Shown: positions 1 through 6,602, counted from the first letter of the stretch. The stretch: 9,723 bases of DNA from JAIOIW01 sp050304175 (GCA_050304175.1 JBNLDE010000203.1:1-9723), one strand, 5' to 3'. Notes: generated from the letters alone by a model not told the origin. Numbers and translations are program-made.

Positions 1-1
1 C

Positions 2-201
2 CCGCCCGGCTGGCACGGCAGGTTCCAGCCGAACTGCCGCAAGCCGACCTGCGCCGAAAGCGGGATGATCGGCAACTGGCCGAACTGCCAGCAGAAACCG
101 GTCGCCTGTCCACCCGGATGGCACGGCAGGTTCCAGCCGAACTGCCGCAAGCCGACCTGCGCCGAAAGCGGGATGATCGGCAACTGGCCGAACTGCCAGC
201 A
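2..201 (+). repeat. 108-bp in-frame tandem repeat, two copies visible
   Basis: Bases 11-93 and 119-201 are identical over 83 bp, with a period of 108 bp (36 codons). The 10 bases before each identical block (1-10 and 109-118) are also similar, with a few differences. Identity ends inside the Gln-Gln codons at the 3' edge of copy two. The array probably continues leftwards beyond the window. Each copy also has a small inverted repeat, CGGCAG/CTGCCG (16-21 with 34-39, and 124-129 with 142-147). The identity at synonymous positions indicates recent duplication or ongoing homogenisation. Confidence 0.93.
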
Positions 202-316
202 AAGGCCGGTGATTGTTCCGCCGCCGGCACCGAAGCTGAAAATGATCCCGGGCGTGATCGTCTGTCCGCAAGGCCAGGTGCCCTTCAACGGGAGATGCGT
301 CACCCCGATCAAATAG
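2..316 (+). CDS. Cys-rich tandem-repeat protein, C-terminal part (5' end outside window)
   Basis: This is the 3' end of a gene that is open from the left edge in frame 2 and ends with TAG at 314-316, giving 104 visible residues. It consists of 36-residue repeats, each made of two related half-modules: CPPGWHGRFQPNCRKPT and CAESGMIGNWPNCQQKPVA, sharing the pattern G-x-x-G-x(2,3)-P-N-C. After the last full unit comes a proline-rich linker (VIVPPPAPKLK) and a terminal half-module with CPQGQ and GRC. The regularly spaced cysteines suggest small disulfide-stabilised modules in an exported protein, but no signal peptide or membrane segment lies in the visible part, so this is inference. An ATG at 65 is inside the repeat and is not a plausible start, because the same frame and repeat continue upstream. 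I recognise the general style of Cys-rich repeat from alphaproteobacterial hypothetical proteins but cannot assign a function. Confidence 0.75.
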   Translation, partial: PPGWHGRFQPNCRKPTCAESGMIGNWPNCQQKPVACPPGWHGRFQPNCRKPTCAESGMIGNWPNCQQRPVIVPPPAPKLKMIPGVIVCPQGQVPFNGRCVTPIK

Positions 317-367
317 GGGACGGGAAAGGAACGGCCTCCCTGCAAACGGCCGGGATTCATCTCCCGC

Positions 368-392
368 GCCGGGGGAGCGCCGGCCCCTTTTT
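368..392 (+). terminator. Possible intrinsic terminator after the repeat protein
   Basis: A G+C stem GCCGG (368-372) with CCGGC (380-384) and a 7-base loop is followed by CCC and then five T (388-392). An alternative pairing GGGG (372-375) with CCCC (384-387) abuts the T run directly. It lies 52 bases after the stop of the repeat protein and before the RDD gene. The stem is short and the T run is modest, so the call is tentative. Confidence 0.35.
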
Positions 393-452
393 CTTGAATC
401 CGCCCTCCGCGCTCCCCATGTCTTTTGCAGCCGGCGGTTGCCGGCAAGAGAC

Positions 453-457
453 AGGAG
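453..457 (+). promoter_or_regulatory. Ribosome binding site that sets the RDD start
   Basis: AGGAG lies 6 bases before the ATG at 464. This favours that ATG over the in-frame ATG at 425, which has no purine-rich site and would add 13 residues not expected ahead of an RDD domain. Confidence 0.7.
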
Positions 458-463
458 AAGACG

Positions 464-934
464 ATGTCCGTGCATGACGGCGAGATACTGAACGACCGGC
501 TGGACGACTGGCGGCTGTACGAAGGCGTGCGGACGCGGCGGGTGTTGGCGTTCTTTCTCGACTACATCATCGTTGCGCTGCTGACGATCCCGTTTGCCGT
601 CGTCATCTTCCTGCTCGGCATCATCACGCTGGGCCTCGGCTGGATGCTGTTCACGATCCTCGTGCCGCTGTTGGCGCTGTCATACGTGGCGGTGACCATG
701 GGCGGGGCGAAGCAGGCCACGGTGGGCATGCAGGTGATGGACATCAGGCTGGAGCGCACCGACGGCAGGCGCGTCGACGCGCTGCTGGCGGTGGTCCACT
801 CGGTGCTGTTCTGGGCCGGCAACGTGATCCTGTCGCCGTTCATTCTCCTGGCCACGCTGGTGCTCGACCGCAAGCGCACGATCCACGACCTGTTGCTCGG
901 CACCGTGGTGGTACGCGGCGGCGCGCAGGACTGA
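464..934 (+). CDS. RDD-family inner-membrane protein
   Basis: This gene encodes 156 residues, a usual size for a single RDD domain. The domain fills most of the protein. The first helix follows RTRR at 23-26 and contains Asp33 in FFLDYIIVALL. A second hydrophobic block is at about 57-78 (GWMLFTILVPLLALSYVAV). Next comes the conserved loop GGAKQATVGMQVMDIRLER (80-98), corresponding to the G-x-T-x-G-(K/M) loop of the family. A third helix is at about 107-133, and the tail DRKRTIHDLLLGTVVV (135-150) matches the typical RDD C-terminus. RDD proteins have no agreed general function; some have been linked to ion or solute transport. The start is fixed by AGGAG upstream. The next gene starts 137 bases downstream. 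RDD genes often lie close to bpt in this order, but here an SLC13 gene separates the two. Confidence 0.93.
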   Translation: MSVHDGEILNDRLDDWRLYEGVRTRRVLAFFLDYIIVALLTIPFAVVIFLLGIITLGLGWMLFTILVPLLALSYVAVTMGGAKQATVGMQVMDIRLERTDGRRVDALLAVVHSVLFWAGNVILSPFILLATLVLDRKRTIHDLLLGTVVVRGGAQD

Positions 935-1011
935 CCGCGCACTCCATTCCCCTGCCGTGGCCAAAGCCGGTCCGGTTTTCCCCAATCGGCGGCGGCGCGG
1001 CAATTCCATGC

Positions 1012-1040
1012 TTCGCATCCGCGTGGCCGCCCCCTATGCT
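1012..1040 (+). promoter_or_regulatory. Candidate sigma70-type promoter for the SLC13 gene
   Basis: TTCGCA (1012-1017) and TATGCT (1035-1040) are separated by 17 bases, each matching four of six consensus positions. Transcription would begin near 1047, leaving a leader of about 25 bases that contains the AGGA (1062-1065) ahead of the ATG at 1072. This rests on pattern only; such matches occur by chance. Confidence 0.3.
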
Positions 1041-1071
1041 CTGAAGCCTTGAAACGCTTCCAGGATGCGGC

Positions 1072-2889
1072 ATGGGCGATTTCCATATCTACGCGACATT
1101 CGCCATCATCGCGCTGACGATCGTTGGCTATGTGAGCGAGCGGTTTTCGATCGAGGCCGTGTCGATCGCTTCACTCGCCATGTTCCTGGCCCTGTTCTCG
1201 GTGTTTCCCTACACCAGCGCCGAAGGCGCCGCCTTCAATCCGGAAGAGCTGGTCGCCGGCTTCGCCAATCCGGCGCTGGCCACGGTGCTGGCGCTGCTGA
1301 TCATTGGCCAGGGCCTGTTCGCCACCGACGCGATGGACCGGCCGGCGCGCATCGCCGCCAAGCTCGGCGGCCGATCGGGCACGCGGGCGATGGTGATCAC
1401 CCTGCTGACCGCCGCCGCATTGTCCGCCTTCCTCAACAACACGCCGGTGGTCGTGATCTTCATCCCGGTGCTGACAGTGCTGGCCGCCCAGCGCAGCTTT
1501 CGCGCCTCGCGGGCGCTGATGCCGCTGTCGTTCCTGTCGATCCTAGGCGGCATGACGACGCTGATCGGCTCGTCCACCAACCTGTTGTCGGCAGGCGTGG
1601 CCGAACGGCTCGGCGTGAATATCGGTTTCTTCGACATCACCATACCGGCGCTCGCCGTGGCCGGGGCCGGCCTGGTCTACGTGCTGTTCGTGATGCCGCG
1701 CATGCTGTCGGACCGCGGCGGCAGCCAGACCAGTTCGCGGCCCAATGAGGGCACGCAGTATATCGGAGAGATCGCGGTGGGCGCGGGTCATCCGTTCATC
1801 GGCATCGCCTCGCGGGCGGGCCTGTTTGCCGGGCTGAAGGACCTGACGCCGCGGCTGATCGTCCGCCGCGGCATGAATTTCTACCCGCCATTCGAGGACA
1901 TGGTGATCTCGCAGGGCGACCGGCTGGTTGTGGCGGGCACCCGGCGCGGCTTCATGGCCGCACTTGCCCGCGGCTCGGCCGCCGCCGCAGAGGACGCGAC
2001 CGGCGGTTCCGAACAGGCGCGCACGCCGGGCCCCGCCTACCACGTGGCCGAAGCGGTGGTGACGCCGGGTTCGCGCCATGCCGGACGCACGGTGCGCAAT
2101 GCCGGTATCGCCAGCACACACGGCGTCGACCTGCTCGGCGTGCAGCGGCGCAGCCGCATGGGCCGCACGCCGCTCGCCGACATCCGTCTCGAACCCGGCG
2201 ACACTGTTCTGGTGGGCGCCGACGAGGAACACCTACACTCGATGCGCGACAGCCACGACCTGCTGGTGCTCGAATGGTCGGCGGAAGCGGTGCCGCAAAA
2301 GCACAAGGCGTGGCTGGCGATGTTGATCTTCGCGGCAGTGGTGTTCAATGCGGCCAGCGGCATGCTGCCGATCGTGGCGAGCGCGATCATCGGCGCGGCG
2401 GCGATGATCGCCACCGGGTGCCTGACGATCCAGCAGGCGGCGCGCGCCTTCGACACCCAGATTTACCTGCTGGTCGGGGCCTCGATCGCGGCCGCGGTCG
2501 CCCTGGAGCAGACCGGCGGCGCGGCCCTTCTGGCCAATATGGCGGTGACCGCGCTCGACGGGCAAAGCGCGCTGGTCTTGCTGTCGGGTTTCTTCCTGCT
2601 GGTGGCGATAATGACCAACGTGCTGTCGCACAGTGCGACGGCAGTGCTGTTTACACCGATCGCGGTCGATATCGCGCGCGCCACCGGGGCGCCGCCGGAA
2701 GCCTTCGTGACCGCGGTGATCCTGGCCGCCAACGCGTCCTTCGCGACGCCGGTCGGCCACCAGACCAACTTGCTGGTGATGGGCCCGGGCGGCTACCGCT
2801 TCGCCGACTTCCTGCGCGCCGGCGGGCCGTTGGTGCTGATCGTGTGGCTGGCGTTCACCGCGGTGGCGCCGTGGTACTATCATCTGTGA
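1072..2889 (+). CDS. SLC13/DASS-type permease with two RCK_C (TrkA_C) domains
   Basis: The protein has 605 residues, typical for SLC13 permeases that carry a soluble insert. The N-terminal membrane half (about 5-210) contains the first re-entrant motif, SAFLNNTPVVVIFIPVL (118-134), and GGMTTLIGSSTNLL (159-172). Two RCK_C/TrkA_C regulatory domains follow: about 228-295 (ending in QGDRLVVAGT) and about 325-390 (ending in EPGDTVLVGA). The C-terminal membrane half (about 413-605) has TNVLSHSATAVLFTPIA (515-531) and SFATPVGHQTNLLVMGPGGY (556-575). Members of this group import anions such as sulfate or dicarboxylates with Na+; the substrate cannot be read from this sequence. Oddly, the second motif reads SHS where SNT or SNN is usual. 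The ATG has AGGA 6 bases upstream. The gene sits between the RDD and bpt genes and appears to be transcribed separately. Confidence 0.93.
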   Translation: MGDFHIYATFAIIALTIVGYVSERFSIEAVSIASLAMFLALFSVFPYTSAEGAAFNPEELVAGFANPALATVLALLIIGQGLFATDAMDRPARIAAKLGGRSGTRAMVITLLTAAALSAFLNNTPVVVIFIPVLTVLAAQRSFRASRALMPLSFLSILGGMTTLIGSSTNLLSAGVAERLGVNIGFFDITIPALAVAGAGLVYVLFVMPRMLSDRGGSQTSSRPNEGTQYIGEIAVGAGHPFIGIASRAGLFAGLKDLTPRLIVRRGMNFYPPFEDMVISQGDRLVVAGTRRGFMAALARGSAAAAEDATGGSEQARTPGPAYHVAEAVVTPGSRHAGRTVRNAGIASTHGVDLLGVQRRSRMGRTPLADIRLEPGDTVLVGADEEHLHSMRDSHDLLVLEWSAEAVPQKHKAWLAMLIFAAVVFNAASGMLPIVASAIIGAAAMIATGCLTIQQAARAFDTQIYLLVGASIAAAVALEQTGGAALLANMAVTALDGQSALVLLSGFFLLVAIMTNVLSHSATAVLFTPIAVDIARATGAPPEAFVTAVILAANASFATPVGHQTNLLVMGPGGYRFADFLRAGGPLVLIVWLAFTAVAPWYYHL

Positions 2890-2965
2890 CGACCGACGGG
2901 GTGCGGGCCGGCCATCGCGAATCCGCACTGGAAACGACTCGGCGAAAGAATTATCGTTTCAGTCG

Positions 2966-3712
2966 ATGACGCAGCACCAAACCACAACGCCGCAGTTTTT
3001 CCTGACCGCGCCTTCGCCCTGCCCCTACCTGGAAGGCGAGTTCGAGCGCAAGGTGTTCACGCACCTGGTCGGCGACAAGGCGGGCGAGATGAACGACCTG
3101 CTGACCCAGGGCGGGTTCCGCCGGTCGCAGAACATCGCCTACCGCCCGGCCTGCGAGACCTGCCGCGCCTGCGTTTCGGTGCGCATCCTGGCCAACGAGT
3201 TCAAGCCGTCGAAGAACTTGAAGCGGGTGTTGCAGATGAATGCCGACCTGATCGGCACCGTCTACGAGGCCGAGCCCTCGACCGAGCAGTATTCGCTGTT
3301 CCGCGCCTATCTCGACGCGCGCCACCGCAAGGGCGGCATGTCCGACATGACCGTGCTCGACTACGCGATGATGGTCGAGGACACCCATGTCGACACCCGG
3401 ATCATCGAATACCGCCGGCGCGGGCCCGACAGCTTCATCACCGGAAAGGGCGAAGGCGAACTGGTCGCCATCGCGCTGTCGGACATGATGAGCGACGGAT
3501 TGTCGATGGTCTATTCGTTCTTCAATCCGGACATCGACGACCGGTCGCTTGGCACCTTCATGATTCTCGATCACATCGATCGGGCCAAAGCGGCAGGCCT
3601 GCCGCATGTCTATCTCGGCTACTGGGTCGCCGGTTCACGCAAGATGTCCTACAAGATCCGCTTCAAGCCGCAGGAACATCTCCTGCCCAAGGGCTGGGAA
3701 CGAGTCGACTGA
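2966..3712 (+). CDS. bpt: Aspartate/glutamate leucyltransferase (bacterial ATE-like, Bpt)
   Basis: Bpt transfers an aminoacyl group, leucine in characterised bacterial enzymes, from tRNA to proteins with N-terminal Asp or Glu. This creates an N-degron recognised by ClpS for ClpAP degradation in the cytoplasm. The 248 residues match the family length. The N-terminal ATE_N domain (about 12-85) has PCPYLEGEFERKVFTHL (18-34) and QNIAYRPACETCRACVSVRI (55-74). The cysteines C19, C63, C66 and C69 are positioned like those implicated in Fe-S binding in eukaryotic ATE1. The ATE_C domain (about 105-240) has the YLDARH/GGM segment (115-125), the YSFFNPD stretch (183-189), YLGYWV (216-221) and MSYKIRFKPQEHL (227-239). 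No good Shine-Dalgarno sequence precedes the ATG, but the N-terminus fits homologues. Genomes often label this gene arginyltransferase. Confidence 0.96.
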   Translation: MTQHQTTTPQFFLTAPSPCPYLEGEFERKVFTHLVGDKAGEMNDLLTQGGFRRSQNIAYRPACETCRACVSVRILANEFKPSKNLKRVLQMNADLIGTVYEAEPSTEQYSLFRAYLDARHRKGGMSDMTVLDYAMMVEDTHVDTRIIEYRRRGPDSFITGKGEGELVAIALSDMMSDGLSMVYSFFNPDIDDRSLGTFMILDHIDRAKAAGLPHVYLGYWVAGSRKMSYKIRFKPQEHLLPKGWERVD

Positions 3713-3802
3713 CCAACTGGCACCAATCGTCGTGACGGCGGTTCCCCGGCTTTCCCCTCACCAGTGCAGGGTGTAAGGCAGGCTTTCGTCCCGCCATTGC
3801 AC

Positions 3803-3806
3803 GGAG
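3803..3806 (+). promoter_or_regulatory. Ribosome binding site supporting a TTG start
   Basis: GGAG lies 6 bases before the TTG at 3813. There is no ATG near the expected N-terminus of the DMT transporter, and the first membrane helix begins about ten codons after this TTG, so the site decides the start. Confidence 0.65.
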
Positions 3807-3812
3807 CCCGCC

Positions 3813-4709
3813 TTGTCCACCGAATCCGATCATGCCAAGGGCCTGCTGATCACCGCGATCGGCGGATTGATCCTGACCTTCGACATCCCGCTGATCCGGC
3901 TGGCCGACGGCGACATCTGGCCGATCATGATGATACGCAGCGGCTGCACGTTCGCGGCCGTGGTCGTCGTGTGGCTGGCAGCACGTGCGCTACGCAAGCC
4001 TTTGCCGCCGCTGATCCCCGGCCGCGCAGGACTGGCGGTCGGCGCGCTCTATACCATCAGCGCGCTGCTGTTCATGGGTGCCGTGTTCAATACAACGACG
4101 GCGAACCTCGTCTTCATCCTGGCGCTCAATTCGATGATCTCGGCGCTGTTTTCCTGGGTCTTCCTCAGGGAGCGGCCGCGCGCCGTGACTCTGGGGGCGA
4201 TGGTCATCATGATCGGCTGCGTGCTGCTGATCATCGACGAGGGCGTTGCGGCCGGCAACTGGGCCGGCGACATGATGGCGCTGGGCGCGGTGACCTCGCT
4301 GTCGGGCGCGATCACCGTTTCGCGGGCAAGCGGCAAGAACATGGGCTTCGCGCCGCTGGTATCCGCCCTGGTGCCGATGGCGGTGGCGATGTTCATGACA
4401 GCCGGTACGGGCTACCGCATCGAGGCGCCATGGTGGATCATCCTCAACGGGGTGGTGCTGGTTCCGGTCTCCTTCTTCCTCCTCGCCAACGGGCCGAAAT
4501 GGATCACCGCCCCGGAAGTCGCCATGTTCTACCTGCTGGAAACCGTGCTGGCGCCGGTGTGGATGTGGATGATCTTCACCGAGGTACCGTCCAACCAGAG
4601 CCTGCTGGGCGGCGCAATCCTGATCGTCACGCTCGCGGCGCACTCGCTGTGGCAGCTGCATTCGGGCCGGCGCCGGCGTGCCGCGCTGGCCGCCCGTCAC
4701 CCGGTCTGA
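3813..4709 (+). CDS. DMT-superfamily (EamA) transporter
   Basis: The protein has 298 residues, the standard size for ten-helix EamA transporters. It shows two EamA repeats, about 10-142 and 152-281. The first ends with the family hallmark of a helix followed by a charged turn (NSMISALFSWVFLRERP, 106-122) and then a helix (GAMVIMIGCVLLI, 128-140). The second ends with MFYLLETVLAPVWMWMIFTE (238-257) and a last helix at about 264-280. The C-terminal tail is basic (GRRRRA), as expected for a cytoplasmic end. DMT proteins export or exchange metabolites and small molecules in the inner membrane; the substrate cannot be predicted. The start is TTG, supported by GGAG 6 bases upstream. The gene follows bpt by 100 bases and ends 3 bases before the end of the opposing rmuC gene. 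Confidence 0.92.
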   Translation: MSTESDHAKGLLITAIGGLILTFDIPLIRLADGDIWPIMMIRSGCTFAAVVVVWLAARALRKPLPPLIPGRAGLAVGALYTISALLFMGAVFNTTTANLVFILALNSMISALFSWVFLRERPRAVTLGAMVIMIGCVLLIIDEGVAAGNWAGDMMALGAVTSLSGAITVSRASGKNMGFAPLVSALVPMAVAMFMTAGTGYRIEAPWWIILNGVVLVPVSFFLLANGPKWITAPEVAMFYLLETVLAPVWMWMIFTEVPSNQSLLGGAILIVTLAAHSLWQLHSGRRRRAALAARHPV

Positions 4710-4712
4710 AAC

Positions 4713-5921
4713 TCAGTCCTCGTCGACGACGCGCAAACGCAGTCTTCCCGGCGATTCGTCTGCGACTTTCTTAGACGACACCGGCTTGTGATCGGTTGCG
4801 GGCAATTCTCCGAATTCCAGCCCCTCGATGCGCTGGCCGCGCTTGCCGAGCTTGTCCGTCGAGGTGACAATCATCTCGATGTCGCGCGTTGCCTGGCCGA
4901 AATGGGTCTGCAGTTTGCGCACCCTCTCGTCGAGGCGGCCAAGATCCTCCATCAGGCGGGCGACTTCGCCCTGGATCAGATGGGCCTGCTCGCGCATGCG
5001 CGCGTCCTTCAGAACCGCCTGGATCACCTGCACCGACAGCATCAGCAGCGAGGGCGAGACGATGACCACACGGGCGCGGTGCGCCCTCTGCACTAGCGCC
5101 TCGAAATTCTCGTGGATCTCGGCGAAGATCGATTCCGAGGGCACGAACATGAAGGCCGTGTCCTGGGTTTCACCGGTGATCAGGTATTTGCCGGCGATAT
5201 CGGAAATGTGGACCTCGATGTCGCGCCTGAACCGCTGTCGGGCCGCCTTGGCATCGTCGCCTGCCTCGCGGATCGCGTTCCAGGATTCCAACGGGAACTT
5301 GGCGTCGATCACCAGCGCCGGCGAATCGTTGGGCATGAAGACCAGGCAATCGGGCCGCGAATTGTTGGAGAGCGTCGCCTGGAACTGGTAGGCGCCGTGC
5401 GGCAGGGCGTCGGCGATGATCGTCTCCATGCGCGCCTGGCCGAAAGCGCCGCGCGTCTGCTTGTTGGACAGGATCGACTGCAGCTCGACCACCTGGGTGG
5501 CGAGCGACTGGATGTTGGTCTGCGCGGTGTCGATGACCGCCAGGCGCTCCTGCAGCTTGGTGAGATTCTCGTGCGTCGCCTTGGTCTGTTCGGTCATCGT
5601 GTGTCCGATGCGGCTGGTCATGCCGTCGAGGCGCTGCTGAATCGACTGGTTGAGCTCGGCCTGGCGGGCGCCAAACACATCGGCAATCGTGGCCATCCGC
5701 CCCTGCATCTCCGACTGCGCCTTGAGCAATTCGGAAATGCGCGCCGCATTTTCAGCGTCGCGCGCCTCCGCTTCGGCCCGGCGCCGCGCGGCCCGGCGGA
5801 TCGCCAATCCCGCAACCAGTGCGATCGCGAACGCGGCGACGGCCAGAACATGGCCGACCGTGATCACGGCGGTGCCGGCATGGCCGACGGGTTCGGATAG
5901 CAGGGCGAGGATGTTGTCCAT
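4713..5921 (-). CDS. rmuC: DNA recombination protein RmuC
   Basis: The protein has 402 residues, within the family range. An N-terminal membrane anchor (about 22-41, AVAAFAIALVAGLA) is followed by a basic stretch (RRAARRR) and a long predicted coiled coil (about 46-150) rich in Glu, Gln and Ala. The RmuC domain (about 150-365) starts at RGAFGQARMETII (157-169). It contains RPDCLVF (189-195) and LVIDAKFPLE (203-212), with Asp191, Asp206 and Lys208 placed like a PD-(D/E)xK nuclease core. It also has FMFVPSESIFAEI (257-269) and SPSLLMLSVQVI (289-300). In E. coli, loss of RmuC raises inversion at short inverted repeats, and its biochemical activity is not well established. The start ATG (5919-5921, complement) has no clear Shine-Dalgarno site. 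The gene is divergent from def, sharing a 102-base intergenic region. Confidence 0.95.
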   Translation of the reverse strand: MDNILALLSEPVGHAGTAVITVGHVLAVAAFAIALVAGLAIRRAARRRAEAEARDAENAARISELLKAQSEMQGRMATIADVFGARQAELNQSIQQRLDGMTSRIGHTMTEQTKATHENLTKLQERLAVIDTAQTNIQSLATQVVELQSILSNKQTRGAFGQARMETIIADALPHGAYQFQATLSNNSRPDCLVFMPNDSPALVIDAKFPLESWNAIREAGDDAKAARQRFRRDIEVHISDIAGKYLITGETQDTAFMFVPSESIFAEIHENFEALVQRAHRARVVIVSPSLLMLSVQVIQAVLKDARMREQAHLIQGEVARLMEDLGRLDERVRKLQTHFGQATRDIEMIVTSTDKLGKRGQRIEGLEFGELPATDHKPVSSKKVADESPGRLRLRVVDED

Positions 5922-5988
5922 CGGGCAAGGCTAAACGATTCGGGGCGTGCACGACAGATCAAAACAGGAACGAGCCTCTTTCAAGCCG

Positions 5989-6017
5989 TTGACGATAAGC
6001 CAATCACCCCTTATTTG
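5989..6017 (+). promoter_or_regulatory. Candidate promoter for def-fmt-truA, placing the transcript start at the def ATG
   Basis: TTGACG (5989-5994, five of six to consensus) is followed after 17 bases by TATTTG (6012-6017, three of six). A start 6 to 8 bases after this -10 box falls at 6023-6025, on the def ATG (6024). No Shine-Dalgarno sequence precedes that ATG, which fits a leaderless message. The -10 match is weak. Confidence 0.4.
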
Positions 6018-6023
6018 CGCAGC

Positions 6024-6554
6024 ATGGCTCTCAGACCTCTCGTTGTCCTGCCCGATCCCATACTGCGCGAAACCTCCAAACCGCTGGAGCGCGTGGATGA
6101 CGACGTGCGCGCGCTCGCCAGGGACATGCTGGAGACGATGTACGACGCTCCGGGCATCGGGCTCGCCGCCATCCAGGTGGCCGAGCCGCTGCGCATGCTG
6201 ACCATCGATCTTTCAAAGGAAGACGAGGGCCGCGATCCGCATGTCTTCATCAACCCGGAAATCGTGGCCCGCGGCGACGGCGTTTCGGTTTACGAGGAAG
6301 GCTGCCTGTCCATTCCCGACTACTATGCGGAAGTGGAGCGTCCAGCCATGGTGACGGTCGACTATATCGATCTCGACGGCAAGAAGCAGACGATGGAAGC
6401 CGACGGGCTGATGGCGACCTGCCTCCAGCACGAGATCGACCATCTCAACGGCGTCCTGTTCATCGACCACATTTCCCGGCTCAAGCGCGAAATGGTGGTC
6501 AAGAAGTTCAAGAAGCTGGCCAAGGAACGCGGCGGAACGCGACTGGCGATCTGA
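6024..6554 (+). CDS. def: Peptide deformylase
   Basis: Def removes the formyl group from the N-terminal methionine of new proteins at the ribosome exit, using a bound Fe2+ or similar metal. The 176 residues match the type 1 enzyme. All three active-site motifs are present: GIGLAAIQ (44-51), EGCLSIP (92-98) with metal ligand Cys94, and QHEIDHLNG (135-143) with His136, catalytic Glu137 and His140. I chose the ATG at 6024, which gives the usual N-terminus MALRPLVVLPDPILR; an in-frame TTG at 6015 would add only MRS and has no ribosome site either. The gene is first in a def-fmt-truA cluster, 48 bases before fmt, and functionally paired with it because Fmt adds the formyl group that Def removes. 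It is divergent from rmuC. Confidence 0.97.
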   Translation: MALRPLVVLPDPILRETSKPLERVDDDVRALARDMLETMYDAPGIGLAAIQVAEPLRMLTIDLSKEDEGRDPHVFINPEIVARGDGVSVYEEGCLSIPDYYAEVERPAMVTVDYIDLDGKKQTMEADGLMATCLQHEIDHLNGVLFIDHISRLKREMVVKKFKKLAKERGGTRLAI

Positions 6555-6591
6555 GCGCCGTTCAACGGCCTTCCACAACCTGCACGGCAAC

Positions 6592-6595
6592 GGAG
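6592..6595 (+). promoter_or_regulatory. Ribosome binding site supporting a GTG start of fmt
   Basis: GGAG lies 7 bases before the GTG at 6603. The resulting N-terminus, MALKIIFMGTPDF, is that of methionyl-tRNA formyltransferase. The next in-frame ATG is inside the conserved IFMGTPDF motif and would be too late. Confidence 0.75.
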
Positions 6596-6602
6596 TTAGC
6601 GC

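Noticed and set aside
2..201. CRISPR-like repeat
   Set aside because: The unit is 108 bp, directly adjacent without unique spacers, and in frame with a coding sequence.
394..423. TTGAAT as a -35 box for the RDD gene
   Set aside because: No acceptable -10 box at 16 to 18 bases spacing.
425..463. Upstream ATG at 425 for the RDD gene
   Set aside because: No ribosome site, and the added residues (MQPAVAGKRQEKT) do not resemble an RDD N-terminus. AGGAG supports 464.
118..477. Open frame through the tandem repeats in another frame
   Set aside because: The repeat period is a multiple of three, so all frames stay open together. Only frame 2 gives the regular Cys/Pro/Gly modules and a sensible C-terminus.
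3766..3802. GTGCA...TGCAC inverted repeat before the DMT gene as an operator
   Set aside because: Only five base pairs with about 28 bases between the arms and imperfect inner pairing; likely chance.
3764..4774. 336-residue open frame on the + strand, longer than the DMT gene it overlaps
   Set aside because: The product is Arg/Gly/Asp-rich without membrane helices. The overlapping frame at 3813-4709 has ten good helices and a ribosome site.
5941..6000. TTGAAA on the - strand as the rmuC -35 box
   Set aside because: At 17 bases spacing the -10 position reads TGATCT, which matches consensus at only two positions.
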